Source: Gibbula magus (Eukaryota > Mollusca > Gastropoda > Trochida > Trochidae). From it: DNA of 64,000 nt. Of this stretch, positions 30,328 through 42,004 are shown piece after piece (positions within the stretch are counted from its first letter, which is position 1; every line of letters begins with the position of its first letter). The stretch lies in the NCBI GenBank assembly GCA_936450465.1, contig OW388302.1:57290459-57354458 (forward strand). Reading direction: 5' to 3'. The notes under the pieces are model-generated. The model made no database searches. It worked only from the letters and a program-made list of their open reading frames with translations, and was not told the DNA's origin. The translations under genes were made by a program, and so were the position numbers.

Positions 30328-30402
30328 AGTAGTCCGAACATTTCACTATCCGAACGTTTTTGATGAAAAACGGAAGCGTTCGGATTATCGAGGCCTGACT
30401 GT
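30328..30402 (-). mobile_element. Pogo/Tigger-like terminal fragment
   Basis: The minus strand reads CAGTCAGGCCTCGATAATCC, then GAACGCTTCCG, with a further ttcggata / gttcgga pairing inside. Ends of the form CAGT..CCTC..ATAA are typical of pogo/Tigger DNA transposons. Only one end is present. Confidence 0.4.
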
Positions 30403-30814
30403 ATTCAGTTGTACTATTTTAAGTAAGTTTTCAATAATCCGTATACCAGTGCAGAGATGTGCAATGTCTCAGGATTTCTGCCATTCTTACTTTTCAAACA
30501 TCAATTTCAAGTATTTCATAATGAACAATGATTAATTATTGAATCATATCATGGATTACGAATAGTGTATCATTTAGAAAACAGAAGAAAAATGAGGCGT
30601 ACTAACTGAGATTTAGACATTATTCTAAATACCGAAACTGTTGTTAGAACATGTCGACACCTCAAGGGGCACGTTTCATTCTTGTATGATCCACAGCACA
30701 TAGACCAATGCCTGTGTTATTGTGCATGTGTATACGGAATATTCTTCTTACTTGTCAGTTAAACTTACTTGACCAGCTTGTACAACCAATACCTTCATGA
30801 AGAAGACAAGGCAT

Positions 30815-30905
30815 TTATGGATGATCAACTTCTTTATTCAACAATAGCGACGTTTCGGTATAGACCCTTATACCGTTGCCAAGCATACATCTGATTGACA
30901 TAACT
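30815..30905 (-). repeat. Hairpin plus AATAAAGAAGTT tail repeat
   Basis: The minus strand reads GGCAACGGTATAAGGGTCTA, then TACCGAAACGTCGC, then TTGAATAAAGAAGTTGATC. The stem CGGTATA/TATACCG followed by GAAAC and the AATAAAGAAGTT tail recalls 3' tails of Penelope-like elements and their hammerhead-type motifs, but the canonical CTGATGA core strand is absent. A cousin is at 58995-59065. Confidence 0.4.
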
Positions 30906-31125
30906 GTAATTAAAAAACTAGAAGTAACAAAGCTTTGATGTAAAGTATATTTAAACATGTCCAGGGTGGACTGGAAAACTCCAAATGAACGTTGTGCGGT
31001 AGACGAGTGTACACCATACAAACAAACGTACGTAGTGAGGGTCTAAAATCCGATGTTCAGAGTTTCAGTGCAGTTCATTAACATCAGGAAAGTGTTCACA
31101 ATCACTAAAAATGTCATTTAAAAGT

Positions 31126-32185
31126 TTAATATGCAATGTGGCCACCCCGTGCAGCAATACGGGCCATTACTCGGCGTCGTAAGGAAGACGTCAAACGTCG
31201 GATGGGATCTTGTCTGTTGGTGGGAAGGTGTTGTCGGGCCCAAAACTCGCCTGTCCAAGCGGTCCCAGAGGTGTTCAATGGGTGATAAGTCGGGAAAACA
31301 CGCTGGCTACGGTAAGTCATTGACGTTGTTGACGGCCAAAACGTTCTGTACGATACGAGCTGTGTGGGGCCTGGCGTAGTTTTGTTTAACCAGAACACCC
31401 TGGGGCTGTTGTTGGAGGTAGGGCAGCACGACTGGACGAAGGGAACACCCTGGGGCTGTTGTTGGAGGTAGGGCAGCACCACTGGACGAAGGATGCCGTC
31501 TCTATAACGTTGCGCGTTGAAATTACCATTGATGACGATGAGTGGCATCTTCTGGTTTCCACAAATGCCTCCCACACCATAACGCTACCACTATCGTATG
31601 GAACGACTCCTCTAACGCAGCAATCAGCTGTCCTTTTACCTCTGCGACGGTAAACACGCTGTCTGCAATCAACTCGAAACAAACAGAACCGACTTTCGTC
31701 TGAAAAAAAACAAGCGTTGACACTCCCAACGTTGCCACCGTCACACTGTATTCGCCCATCGTAGTCGTCTGCGTCGATGTTCAGGAGTCAATTACTGTCC
31801 TCTGAACGGTCGGAAGGCCCGGATACCTCCTGTTCGTAGTCTTCTGGACACTGTCTGTGGGCTCACCCGCCGACCCAAAGCATTCCGTGCTGATGACGTC
31901 ACCGCCAGGAAGCGTTTTCGCAGGTGCAACGTTCGAAGATGCCGGTCTTCCGTTGGCGTGGTGACCCATGGTCGTCCGGTCCTGGGTCTGTCCTATGTCC
32001 GTCCAGTCTGTCTTAACCGCTGCCCCAAATTTCCAACTGTATCACGGCTCCAGCCAAAGGTTCTTGCAACGTAAGCTTGCGGTGCCGCCATATCAATCAT
32101 TCCAAGTGTTTGCTGACGTTGTCCTGCTGTAAGTCTTGGAACGTCAGTGTTCTTTTTGCATTGTGGTTGTTTGGCATTGCTATTG
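31126..32185 (-). pseudogene. Degenerate Tc1/mariner transposase
   Basis: Reading the minus strand across several frames recovers the Tc1 order. It starts with a helix-turn-helix start (MPNNHNAKRT; LTAGQRQQTLGMIDMAAPQA; RTFGWSRDTVGNLGQRL). Next is a second DNA-binding part (VTTPTEDRHLRTLHLRKRF). The catalytic domain follows with FSDESRFCLFRVD, ARPHTARIVQNVL and FPDLSPIEHLWDRLDRRV. The usual DNARPH motif is altered to NYARPH, so the second catalytic aspartate is lost, and stops and frameshifts break the reading frame. A 47-bp tandem duplication (acaccctggggctgttgttg) at 31396-31490 lies in the middle. The element cannot encode an active enzyme. Family assignment is secure from the motifs. Confidence 0.85.
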
Positions 32186-32929
32186 TGCAGTTTTTATACC
32201 ACTGTGGCCCGTGCATTTCTCCCAGCAATGACGTCACGTAATTTTGACATTTTGGGGTTTTCACAGCAAAACGTGCATATTACCGGTAGAAATTAGAGAT
32301 CAAACAAGCTTGTGTACTATTTGGGTTTGAACCAGTCCAACCAATTTGTAACAACATTTTTCTTTTGGTATTCAGTTAGATACGGTTTACCGTTATTGCA
32401 ATAGTTAACTTGTACATGCAACTGGCTCCACTAATTAGGTTCATTGTGATAGAAGGACTGTTGTATCGTCAATCCATTTAAAATTGTGATGTAGTATGCA
32501 TACAGCGTGTCTACCTTATTAATGAACACCTATACAATTGAAGTGCCTTTTCGTTTGTGTAATGCTCTTGAAAAACAAAGTTAAACTGGTAACTGTGAAG
32601 GAAGGTTATTGCAAACTTTAGTCTAACATGTGTCCTGAGTTGCCATGCGCCACTTCACCTTCGCTTCTGCTATATCCATCGTATCTCTATAATTTATCAA
32701 TTTGAGGACATCGATACCATTATTTTCGACTGAGGAAATGAATTTTTTTGTAATGTACAACGTTCTAAATTGTTTCAACAAGCACAATTGCAATTCAGAC
32801 TATTTTTTTTACTTATGGATTTATCAATCGAGAGTTATCTTCCCTGAATCGATATGCTGAGTGTTGATTGGCAATCCCCTGGTAACATATGTTTAATGTT
32901 TTAATTTTAGTGGTCACACAACAAAGCGA

Positions 32930-33320
32930 TATAGCAACATGACAAAGCGATATGGTAACACGACGAAGCGATATTGGTGCACGAGAAAGTGATAAATGCC
33001 AGTTCTTTCGCTTTATCGCGCATTCGCTTTATCGCTCTTTTGCTTTATCGCTCTTTCGCTTTATCGCTCTTTTGCTTTATCGCTTTCGCTTTATCGCTCA
33101 TTCGCTTGATCACTTTATCGCACTTTTGCTTTATCACTCTCTCGCTTTATCACTCTCTCGCTTGATCACTTTATCGCGTTTTCTTATCGCTTTTTTAACG
33201 CGTTGTTATATCGCTTTGTCATGTGGCCATATCGCTTTGTCGTGACCTTTTCGCTTTTTGTTGTGTGACCATTTCGTTTTGTCGTAAGACTATATCGCGT
33301 TGTCGTGTGGCCGTGTTGCC
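32930..33320. repeat. Satellite of cgctttatcgctct units with inverted flanks
   Basis: The core at 33005-33180 is a microsatellite-like tract of ttcgctttatcgctcttt units. The left flank carries aaagcgatatRgYaaca repeats and the right flank the opposite orientation (atatcgctttgtcRtg), so the region as a whole can fold back. The open frames across it are repeat by-products. Confidence 0.8.
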
Positions 33321-34955
33321 TCATCGCATTGACACGAGAGGGCGAAAGAGCGATTTCCCCTCTCGGTCATAATAACATACGATTCAGGAACTAGATTTTC
33401 GAAGCTCTCTTAGCGCTAAAATAACAGTAAGCCATTGTTGACATTATGGTACAAGCATACAGGTACTTATATACTACTTACGACTATCGTAGCACTAAGA
33501 GAGCTTCGAAAAGCCAATTTTCATATTTCCAACAATCTCCTTCCGTCAGTAAAGCATTCTGTTCAATTAGCGTATTTTTATTTGCAAGTGTGTTTTGGGG
33601 CGGCGCTAAACCCCTAATCACCTCACCTCTTTCATTCCTCTGCCCCCGATTTCTCGAAACAAACTTAAGTCTGATCTGACGGAGAATGATCATGATGTGA
33701 AGACTGTTGATCAGAGAGATCAGAGAGATCAGAGAGATCACTGCCTTCCATCAAATAGTTACGAATACAAATCCTGATGGAGCAGGATGTCGGCAAAGTT
33801 GCATGCTCTTTAGATTCATTGAGACACCTATCAGTGATTTTGTCTATTTTGTTTTCTCGTATTAACCCCCTTATGAGGTTTACCTTTCCGAGGTTTAGAA
33901 TTGTAAGTACATGTACAACCATAAAAGAAACGTCACCATACCAAAAATAAGATGATTCAATCCACGAGTGATAAACACGACTGAAACAGAGATACACAAA
34001 GTCTTCAGAAGCCAACTGAACTAAATTTCAAAACATTATTTTGAAATGGTTCGATCATTTATCACATTTTATTGTGAATGTCGAAAGAATGTTAACTGCA
34101 GACTCTATCTACATTGACAGACATATCATTCCTTTTATTTGAAATATATTTTGGAAAGATGTCTTATATGCATGGTCATGTTTCCTCAAAGTTTGTTATT
34201 TTGATCAGAAAAATATAACAGATCTGATTGGTACAATTATAATGTGACTGTTGGTAAAGCGATTTTCGAATCCGCATTGGCACGCATTAATTCGTGTCAG
34301 TGCGTATCTTCATCGCAAACCGGCGTGAATATTTCGTTAACTGTTCGTCAGTGCGTACCAATGCGTAAAGAAATAATCAAATGTTTGGTTATTTCTTCAC
34401 GCACTCCAGTGCGTGCCAATTGCACAATATATTCGCGAACTTGTCTCAACTTGTTCGTATCTCATTCCTGTGGTGTTGTGTAATGCATGCACAGTTTTCT
34501 TGTGTCACAATAAAGGCAATACTAGGTTGAGCATTTAAACCAATAAGCACGCAATTCGGGCAATTGACAACATCCATGAGTATTCTTCCGTGTTAATGGC
34601 ACGAATATCATTTCAACAGTATAAGCACCTCAATGATGTTTCACGCATTTCCGGTATTCGCAGTCTCGCACTTGGCGTACTGCAAAAGACTATCTTAATC
34701 AAATGGCCGAACCAATCAGCAATGAGCACGCATCATGTACCCCCGTATAAATAGGGTGTCCAAAGAATGGACAACCATATCATCCCCATCGACCTACATA
34801 TAAGAATGTGTAGACAGAATCCAGCACTGGGTGGCTTCTTCATGGCAACATTTTTCGATTCAAAGCTCCCCAGCATTTGTGGGAGTTCCACCTCGAACTG
34901 TAACCATGAACCACTTTCTTCCACTATTATGGGATTCTGGGGCACCTTAGTACTT
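33320..34955. other. Gene-poor stretch
   Basis: No exon is supported. At 33713-33742 there is a short tandem gatcagagagatcagagaga. At 34250-34440 several loose copies of cRtgcgtaYcRatgcg occur. Nothing else is recognised. Confidence 0.35.
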
Positions 34956-34959
34956 TCTC

Positions 34960-35288
34960 CTTGAACACATCAATGTTGACACCAAGAAACTGATATTCTT
35001 TGGAAAATTAACAGCAATGAAGAAACATATCTCCCACTTAAGATACTTGCCTCGAGAATACTTCAATACCACCACAACGTCTCACCAGAAGCAAAAGGAT
35101 TCATGCCAGACCTCTACAGACTGCTGCAAAAGTACTCTCTCAAGCAATATGCAGATACGTACGTCGATACTGGACAATTCCAAACCTATACTTCCTGGAA
35201 GAGAATCATCAAGAACACAGTCCGGTCTTACCATACCTCTGCATGGAGAAAGAGAATTTCTGAAGAATTTCTGAAACAATACATTTAA
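34960..35288 (+). pseudogene. Non-LTR retrotransposon ORF fragment
   Basis: Two frames joined by a shift near 35100 read INVDTKKLIFFGKLTAMKKH, then PDLYRLLQKYSLKQYADTYV, then SWKRIIKNTVRSY and WRKRISEEFL. This pattern (KL.FFG.L, then P.L..LL.KY.L, then .WK.IVK..V) is what I recognise from the region after the reverse-transcriptase domain in molluscan non-LTR retrotransposons. No catalytic RT motif is present. The family call is from memory of the pattern, not a search. Confidence 0.45.
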
Positions 35289-36086
35289 AATTCAAGTAGA
35301 ACTAAAGAAACGCCTATATTTTAAGGCACTTCAACAAGAAATCATCAGATATATCCAAACAACCAGGACGATTGCATTCTCTAACTGCAACTATGCCGAT
35401 GTTTACACATTCTGGTCAACTCTCCATACTCTCCTTAATAAGTGATTTATTCATGAATGACATACACTTACGCACTGTACTATACTTACATATAAACACA
35501 ATATAATTTTGGGGAAATAAACATGGAAACAAAAAATCAAAACATTATCTGTTCACTTTTTCTGAGAAATCATTAAAATCGTCGTTTTCGAATCTAATTA
35601 ACTAGGCGAGATAGGAGAGTCAAAAAGTTTACAGTAAAGACACGTCCAAAATGTGAGTCCAAGAGGTTATTTATGTCGACAACAAATTTTATTAATTGGA
35701 CTTTTATGACTTTTTAATTTAAATGTCAAACATTCTGGTCCAAAACCATTTAAAAAATTGATTTCAACACTCCAAATGTACTTTAACATGATTTAAACTA
35801 AACTATATATTATACTCTGATGTATGAAATTAAGAGTACTTCTTTACAAATTATGTCTCTGTAAAAACATTCAAAATCGATTTTCTCTGGCAGCAGTATT
35901 TCGTTGTTTGAATTGTTGAAAATATAATGACGTTTCTTTTGCGATTGAGTGCAAGACCTGGTTGACAGTAAGACCTTTAATGAAACTTTAAATTATTTGC
36001 CAAAAAAACCCCCAATTTGTCTTATCACAACTCTATTCATACCAATTATTATCGAAAAGAATACAAAGATAAATTTTTCAGTATAG

Positions 36087-36158
36087 ATGGCGGAATCAAA
36101 CCCTTCATCTTACCGAACGCTCTATTTCTATGCTACCGAAACTGAGAGAGCGCCGCAG
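36087..36158 (+). other. Candidate orphan first coding exon (plus strand)
   Basis: ATGGCGGAATC opens MAESNPSSYRTLYFYATETE, then RAPQ, and meets CAG|GTTAGT after exactly 24 codons. A YY1-like start plus donor is first-exon-like. A pseudo-exon at 36270-36317 (AG ... ATG|GTAAGCG) follows but does not continue this frame. If real it would converge on the secreted-protein gene ending at 36433. Confidence 0.25.
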
Positions 36159-36432
36159 GTTAGTTTACACTATTTATAGTGTTACATTTCACATTTACAC
36201 AGTCTTTATAGTGCAGGACTTGGGAATAATAAATTATAAAATGTAAACTTTTTCATTGGACGATTTATGATTTAGAGAAAACACTACTCCTGTCTTCTGC
36301 TCTAAAACAAACATCAACAAATGGTAAGCGCACACATTTATATTTTACGGTAACTAAGTTAGATAAAACACTTTACCATGGATATTCTGTCGGTCTTACT
36401 TTCCGCTCAATTTTCTTTCATCGGGCTTAGGC

Positions 36433-37644
36433 CTAACCTCTGTATCGTTTTTTATCCGACACAAAGTCTGAATAAATTTCAAATGAGGTCCACTTCTTGC
36501 AACAAGGCGATATTGCCCACTCTCCAGTCTGGTTTCCCTCCAGGGTATACTGGAACACCCTGGAGCGACCATAATCTGGACAGGAAAAGATCACCATGGA
36601 TTGGCTGACACGAGAAAGGTGAACAGGACGATTTGTTTTTGGGGGACAGCGAGCTAGTGTCCGTCTCGTATCGGTGACAAAGTCATATTTCAATACCCTT
36701 GAATATCTAAAGCGGTAAATGAATGTATTCTCTGACAAAAGCTGTGCTGCTAATTCAGGACCCCGTTTCGCGAAGATATGCGTCTTCGTGATGTTATCAA
36801 TGGTCGTGTAGTTAAACAGGAAACACTGAAACTGGGCTTTCTTTCTTTTCTCTAGCTTCTCACAAACCATCAGCAAGTTAGATGGTAAATAGCCGTTGAA
36901 CGCCTCGGTACATACCATATAAGGCGTGGAGCTGAACACTTGCCCCAGTGGATACCTTGTTTCGTGGAACAGTTTCAGCTCATACCCTGTGTTGTTGCCC
37001 TGGAGATGCTCTGCGTAGAAAATATACTCTTCAAACACATCGTAGTAGAACGTCTTAATTCGTCCACTTAGAAGAACCTTCTCACAACACCCATCAACAT
37101 GCATTGATATCAACTGTGTAATTCCTGAAGACTTTCCTTGCAGTACCAATAGGCGACAGTTTTTACTATCTAGAACAACTTTCTTAGTGAATTTAGAAAA
37201 TGTAAAGTTAACATTTTGAAATTTGAAAGAATTCAACATCAACATGTGAAGTCCACCCCTTCTGCGTCTGGTGAGGGCAAACATGAGACCGCCATGGCCC
37301 CCGACTGGGACTCCCAGCTTCTCCAGGGTGGCTGGACAGGAATCACCTGTTTGGATTGTCCTGATGGTAAATCGTCCCGTTGAAATGCCAGCTGTAGCGT
37401 GTTTCTTATGATCGACGATTCTGGCATACGTTGATACAAAGTTATGATGATATCTAACACTGGATATTAGACACTTGCAGTAGAACGTTGCGTCCTGGTA
37501 TGTGATGGTAGCCAGGTGAGAGCGATGGATGGTGAAACACCTGTACAGACACTCCAGGGGACTCCTTGTCTCAACATGCAGAACTGACTCATCCCCCGTC
37601 GCCCTGCTCAAATGAAGGACAATGGAAGCAAAGAAGATAAACAA
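36433..37644 (-). CDS. Secreted-protein paralogue 1 (unknown family)
   Basis: About 390-403 residues with no intron in the body. It shares with the two genes upstream of it a Cys-containing N-terminal segment (CLYRC; PAN/apple-like, tentative), NCRLLVLQ, then the hallmark LSGRIKTFYYD...YIFYAE, LKLFHETRYP, an FNYT glycosylation site and a series of matching cysteines (VC, QCF, RCPP, SCP). These regularly spaced FYYD / YAE segments could be beta-propeller blades; that is a guess. The start is a problem: the open frame begins at TTG, while the nearby ATG at 37647 reads MFVYLLCF in another frame and soon stops. Either a one-base shift sits in the signal peptide, or translation enters from an upstream exon through the acceptor at 37604/37605 (tttgagcag). 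Function unknown; secretion is inferred from the hydrophobic N-terminus and N-glycosylation sites. Confidence 0.7.
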   Translation of the reverse strand: MFIFFASIVLHLSRATGDESVLHVETRSPLECLYRCFTIHRSHLATITYQDATFYCKCLISSVRYHHNFVSTYARIVDHKKHATAGISTGRFTIRTIQTGDSCPATLEKLGVPVGGHGGLMFALTRRRRGGLHMLMLNSFKFQNVNFTFSKFTKKVVLDSKNCRLLVLQGKSSGITQLISMHVDGCCEKVLLSGRIKTFYYDVFEEYIFYAEHLQGNNTGYELKLFHETRYPLGQVFSSTPYMVCTEAFNGYLPSNLLMVCEKLEKRKKAQFQCFLFNYTTIDNITKTHIFAKRGPELAAQLLSENTFIYRFRYSRVLKYDFVTDTRRTLARCPPKTNRPVHLSRVSQSMVIFSCPDYGRSRVFQYTLEGNQTGEWAISPCCKKWTSFEIYSDFVSDKKRYRG

Positions 37645-37649
37645 ACATC

Positions 37650-39210
37650 CTCAGACAATTTCACCGACTACTTTGTTTCAAATGGCGGCAATAATAAAGG
37701 GTTATATGTGTACTTTATCTGTTCTTAATAAATTATGCATGGTCGGACTATCTTTAAAGATATATTTTATGTAGATAAGAGGGAAGTGCCAGGGCGTTAA
37801 CATAGTTTATAGATAGACATGGCTGGCTAAATACAGTGATCAAGACAATCTATACAGTCAGGAATTAACAATTGTGTGTATGAAATTTGGTCAGAAAGAT
37901 GGAAACCTCTAGCTTACATCTCCCCTTTTCTATGTCTCTCTAATAACTACATTTACTGAACTGTGAAGACTGGACATTTTTCTTACTAAATGACATTTTG
38001 CATATTTTAAATTTATTGAAGAAAACTTTGACATCAAACAAAGTAAATACTCATGTTTAACGACACGTATGTTCTAAACATCAGTGAATTCAATGTAGTT
38101 TCAAAATTAGTTATTGTTTTAATTTCGTAAAAATGTCAAATGAATATATCATGGGCAGTAAATCTTGTAAGTATTGCATGATAGTGAAAAAATCGTCCTC
38201 AGAATTATCAAAGTGAATATAGAAATTTTACAGCTTGACCAAAAGAAGATATTAACATATTAAATTATTTATTTAGACTAATTAATTTACATAGGGTTAA
38301 TTTTCAGTTTGAAATGTATAGAGACTTTTTGTTTGTTTTTGCCGAATACCATTTCTATCTCATCGAGTGGAGTGAGAAAGTGATATTTTCACGATAAGTT
38401 AACTTATTTAAGAACTATTTGCAGTGTTGCTGATCGATGATCGTAATCTATGAGAGAGAAATCTGAACATCAGTCTAGGAAGTTGAGTGTATCCTCAGTG
38501 AGCAGAAAGTGATCAGAAAGTGATCAGAAAGTGATCGATCAGACGAGGTGTTTGTGGGAAATGTTCTTTAGAGAGCTGAAGATTATAGTTCAAGATGATA
38601 ACGACTTAAAACATTTTGTGGAATTAAATTAATGGTTAATTAAGAACTCAGAAGAATTCCATGATAAGTTATCAAAAAAGGGTGATGATACACGTGTTTA
38701 TGTCCGAGATTAGAATACAGAGATAGTAGTTTCTTCAATGTAACAGACCGTCAGTAGAGATTTCATTATCTACCTTCCTACGCATCTGACTGTACCAACT
38801 ATCTTAGCATTGCAAATCTCTAGTAAATAGAGATTATAAACCGATGAAGTGTGCCATATGACTTTTACGAAACGAGTGTAAATGTTTATAGTGCCCGAGC
38901 AAGAGCGAGGGTTATACATACATTTGCACGAGTTTCGTAAAAGTCAAATAGCACAATTTCGAGTGTAATAGTTTCTTTATTACCCATTCTATTCCATTTG
39001 ATTCGCGTCAAAATAGTCAGGAAACGATCTACTTTTCTTGCGACGACAAGCTACAGTGACGTCACGAACAATCGTTTGTTACGGGAAGTTGCGGTGAAAC
39101 AGTGGTTGCTAGGCTAAAATGATGTGTTCACATCAATAATATTAACTCGGTTATTTTCAACTATGTGGGTAATAAAGAGTATTATTACCCACGTGGTACT
39201 TCGTAAAAGG
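37650..39210. other. Intergenic stretch with a foldback repeat
   Basis: No exon is supported. A short gatcagaaagt tandem occurs at 38500-38540. A foldback repeat occupies 38850-38960 (listed separately). Confidence 0.4.
38850..38960. repeat. Foldback repeat, gacttttacgaaacgagtgt arms
   Basis: The left arm gacttttacgaaacgagtgt, then aaatgt, is mirrored by acatttgcacgagtttcgta, then aaagtc, around a 40-nt centre (gcccgagcaagagcgag). A diverged copy is at 27765-27845. Confidence 0.75.
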
Positions 39211-39213
39211 GTT

Positions 39214-39612
39214 TCATAACTGGTTGTAGCTAGGAGACCACTCTCCACACCATGACGCTCCCACCGCCGAATCTGTCGAACCACAATTCTGGGCACATCT
39301 TTCATTTCGACGCCTGTAGACTCGATGTCTTCCGTCTCTTGAAAACAGCTGAAAGCGCGACTCATCGCTAAACCAGACCCTTCTCAAGTTAGCCAAATCC
39401 CAAATCCTCACATTCCAGCACCATTTGACCATCTGACGGTGACCAAATAAGCGGAAAGAGAGGCCTTCTTGCCCGCAACCCAGCGACTCGCAGACGGTTT
39501 GGTCAGACAATCTTCTCAACCTGGGCAATCTTACCATGGTCTCTCTGGTCTTCAGATGACTATTCCGCATATGAAGTTGTCGTATGTAGCGGTCCAGAGG
39601 TACGGTCGTCAC
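39214..39612 (-). pseudogene. Truncated Tc1/mariner transposase
   Basis: One frame reads RETMVRLPRLRRLSDQTVCE, then LRRVWFSDESRFQLFSRDGR, then HRVYRRRNERCAQNC, the first half of a Tc1 catalytic domain including the first Asp (FSDESRF). The DNARPH and SPIEH parts are missing, and the downstream frame is broken (GEWSP overlaps another frame). It is diverged from the copy at 31-32 kb and dead. Confidence 0.8.
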
Positions 39613-39614
39613 TC

Positions 39615-40715
39615 CAGGTATATTTTCAACAACAACTAAGAAGGTCTGTACAATCGTTATAATACAAGCAACGTGCTTCTAGTATTATACAAGAGCAGTA
39701 GAGAGGAACAGCAGGGGAGAATTATCTACAACGAAGGAGGACGAGGTCAACGCGATGTTGATTATGATGTTTCCACAATTGAAATATATACGTTTATCAA
39801 GTGTGGCTTATGTGTGCATATACAATCTTTAACTTACTGACGCTTAATTATTTCAAAAAGACACAATCATTTGAACTGGAAATTTGTAGTTTTATGAAGT
39901 TTCATTTCGGGTATATGAACTCTGTGGTCGCAAACTTTTAGTAGATAAATTAGATGCATCTTCAAAACTTATCTGAACACAAATATTGAAGTAAGAATGC
40001 ACAAGGAGCACAAAGCACCAAAATGATCAGATTTTACGGAGCCATTGAATGAAGTTTCTCTTAAACAAGCAAAACTCACTGAGGTGACATGATCAAATTA
40101 CTTAAGGAAAAACAGAGATCGTAGTAAGTGACTAGAAATAAGGTATCAACAGAACCATGATCCACTTTCATGTTCTTAAAACATTTCAGTGTGCTGGCTG
40201 AAACAATGTGGATGATATAACAACGCCGATGTCAGCTCAGGATGTATGTTCCAATATTCAATGCTCTTCCATTGAAATATACTATACAGATGCACTATAT
40301 TTTACCTCGTTGCAAGGTGTGTTTTAACATTAATCTTTGCACGATGTTACAGTTGTATACCTTTGAAATCTTCGACAAAAACAAGGTACAGATTATTCTG
40401 AATAATAAACCAGACAAACAAAACAGTCTTTTGTTCAACATAGAGAAACGTAGTCGAATAACACGAAATTGAAAATTTAATTGATTTTGAACGATCAGTT
40501 GGTGACAAACTTGGTATGTTCTCAGAAACAGTATATTCTCACATGTGCTTTAGCTTTTGGTTCAAGAGAGTTTTAATAGTTGTTGATGGACGAGACACAA
40601 GGTTTAACTTTATCTGAAGCCAGTGATGGAGACGCAATTCCTAGCAGTTCTCACCTTATGGCATGGGTAGTGGCATCATGCGGGTGTAACGAGACTTTAA
40701 TTGTTGAATGTTGAG
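39615..40715. other. Intergenic stretch
   Basis: No gene or clear repeat is recognised, apart from a single gccagtgatggagac motif at about 40620 that is also the core of the array at 24.2-24.5 kb. Confidence 0.35.
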
Positions 40716-40720
40716 ACAGT

Positions 40721-41959
40721 TTAGCTATAAGAGGGCGAAGGAGGGAAAGCAAAATTTGAAACATGACCTTGAGGTGACTTTTGTCGAACATTCTGCAGGA
40801 ACGTTAAATCTCTGATCTCAAACTCTTCAAGCAGTTGGCCATTGAGTGAATACCGTTTCACGTCAGCAGCATGTTTGTGAAAGCATGCCACAAGCATTGA
40901 TCCCAGCTGATGGGTGAACTGGATGAAATCTGTTATGTCCATAGGACATGTGGCTATTAAAGTCTGGTTCCGATATATAGAATCGTAAAAATAGACGCTT
41001 ATTCCATCGTACGTTATCAAAAACGTATTCTTTGAAATCATGTGAACGGTCATGAAAGGGCCATCAATTTTTACTGCGAGCACAGCTTTCTTGCTGACAT
41101 TTTCCGGCACGGAATAGTTGTAGAAATTGCATGAAAAATAATATTCCTCATCTTCCCTCCTGTAGGCGCACACAAGCATGGTCTTAGACTCTGCATGGCC
41201 GCTGATGCAGTTTTCATAAACCTTGCGTCTTGTTGTATACAGTGTGTATCCTTCAGGGAAATCTCGCTGATGGAAGATCTTAAGATGATACTTGTGTGAT
41301 TTGTATTCAGCATAGACTAAGAATTCATTGATATGATCGTAATAAAATGTTTTTATTCGTCCTGTTAATAAGGTCCTTTTCCTGCTGCCGTCAAAACAGA
41401 TTGATTTCAAAACCCTTGTCTTTTGATATTTTCTCTGCAAAAGGAGGAAACGGCAGTTTTTCATGTCAAGAAATAGTTGTTCAGTTTTCTTGTCAAACTG
41501 TATATCAACGGGAGCAAGACTTGAAGCAAAGGCAGATTTTGAAAGTTGGACTTTCAGATTTCCTCCTGCCACTGTGGTAGCCAATAGGAAGTGACCATTG
41601 CCTGGAACAGGTTCTCCATACTTCGATAAGTTGCAAGAACATAATGGCTTCACTTTGGAATGTGAAGATCTCTTTGAAAATACCTGTTCTACCAGTACGA
41701 CTGTTAGACCATTCTTCCTTTTTCTGTTCATTCTTTTACTGAAAACTGTCCAACTTGAATCCAAATTTATGTTGGTCTTTTCAAGAAAACTGTAAAGAAC
41801 TCTGTCTCTTGAAACAGTTTTCACAGCCACAGTATTGCATGTTGGCACTGTAGCACAGACTGACAAACTCTCTATTACACTCCTTGCAACAAGGAACTCC
41901 CCACACACGTTGTTGAAGAGAAGAGAGAGAACATACACAAGGAGTTTCAGGGGAATCAT
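40721..41959 (-). CDS. Secreted-protein paralogue 2 (unknown family)
   Basis: A single 412-residue open frame from ATG 41959 to TAA 40721, with no intron in the body. It begins with a signal peptide (LKLLVYVLSLLFNNVCGE) and then a conserved N-domain (FLVARSVIESLSVCATVPTC). A basic, variable segment follows (KRMNRKRKNG; possible dibasic processing sites near VFSKRSS). The large C-terminal part contains NCRFLLLQ, LLTGRIKTFYYD, FLVYAE, LKIFHQRDFP, FSCNFYNYSVPENVS and TCPMD. Two N-glycosylation sites (NYS, NVS) align with the other paralogues. The tail is proline/serine-rich (FAFPPSPSYS). By eye it is clearly closer to paralogue 3 than to paralogue 1. A 58-bp minisatellite begins only about 50 bp upstream of the ATG, so it must lie in the 5' UTR or promoter. 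No known family recognised; not obviously an enzyme. Confidence 0.85.
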   Translation of the reverse strand: MIPLKLLVYVLSLLFNNVCGEFLVARSVIESLSVCATVPTCNTVAVKTVSRDRVLYSFLEKTNINLDSSWTVFSKRMNRKRKNGLTVVLVEQVFSKRSSHSKVKPLCSCNLSKYGEPVPGNGHFLLATTVAGGNLKVQLSKSAFASSLAPVDIQFDKKTEQLFLDMKNCRFLLLQRKYQKTRVLKSICFDGSRKRTLLTGRIKTFYYDHINEFLVYAEYKSHKYHLKIFHQRDFPEGYTLYTTRRKVYENCISGHAESKTMLVCAYRREDEEYYFSCNFYNYSVPENVSKKAVLAVKIDGPFMTVHMISKNTFLITYDGISVYFYDSIYRNQTLIATCPMDITDFIQFTHQLGSMLVACFHKHAADVKRYSLNGQLLEEFEIRDLTFLQNVRQKSPQGHVSNFAFPPSPSYS

Positions 41960-42004
41960 TCTCTCTGCTACAGAGTCAAGTATATTTGGAATAGAACGAT
42001 CGGA

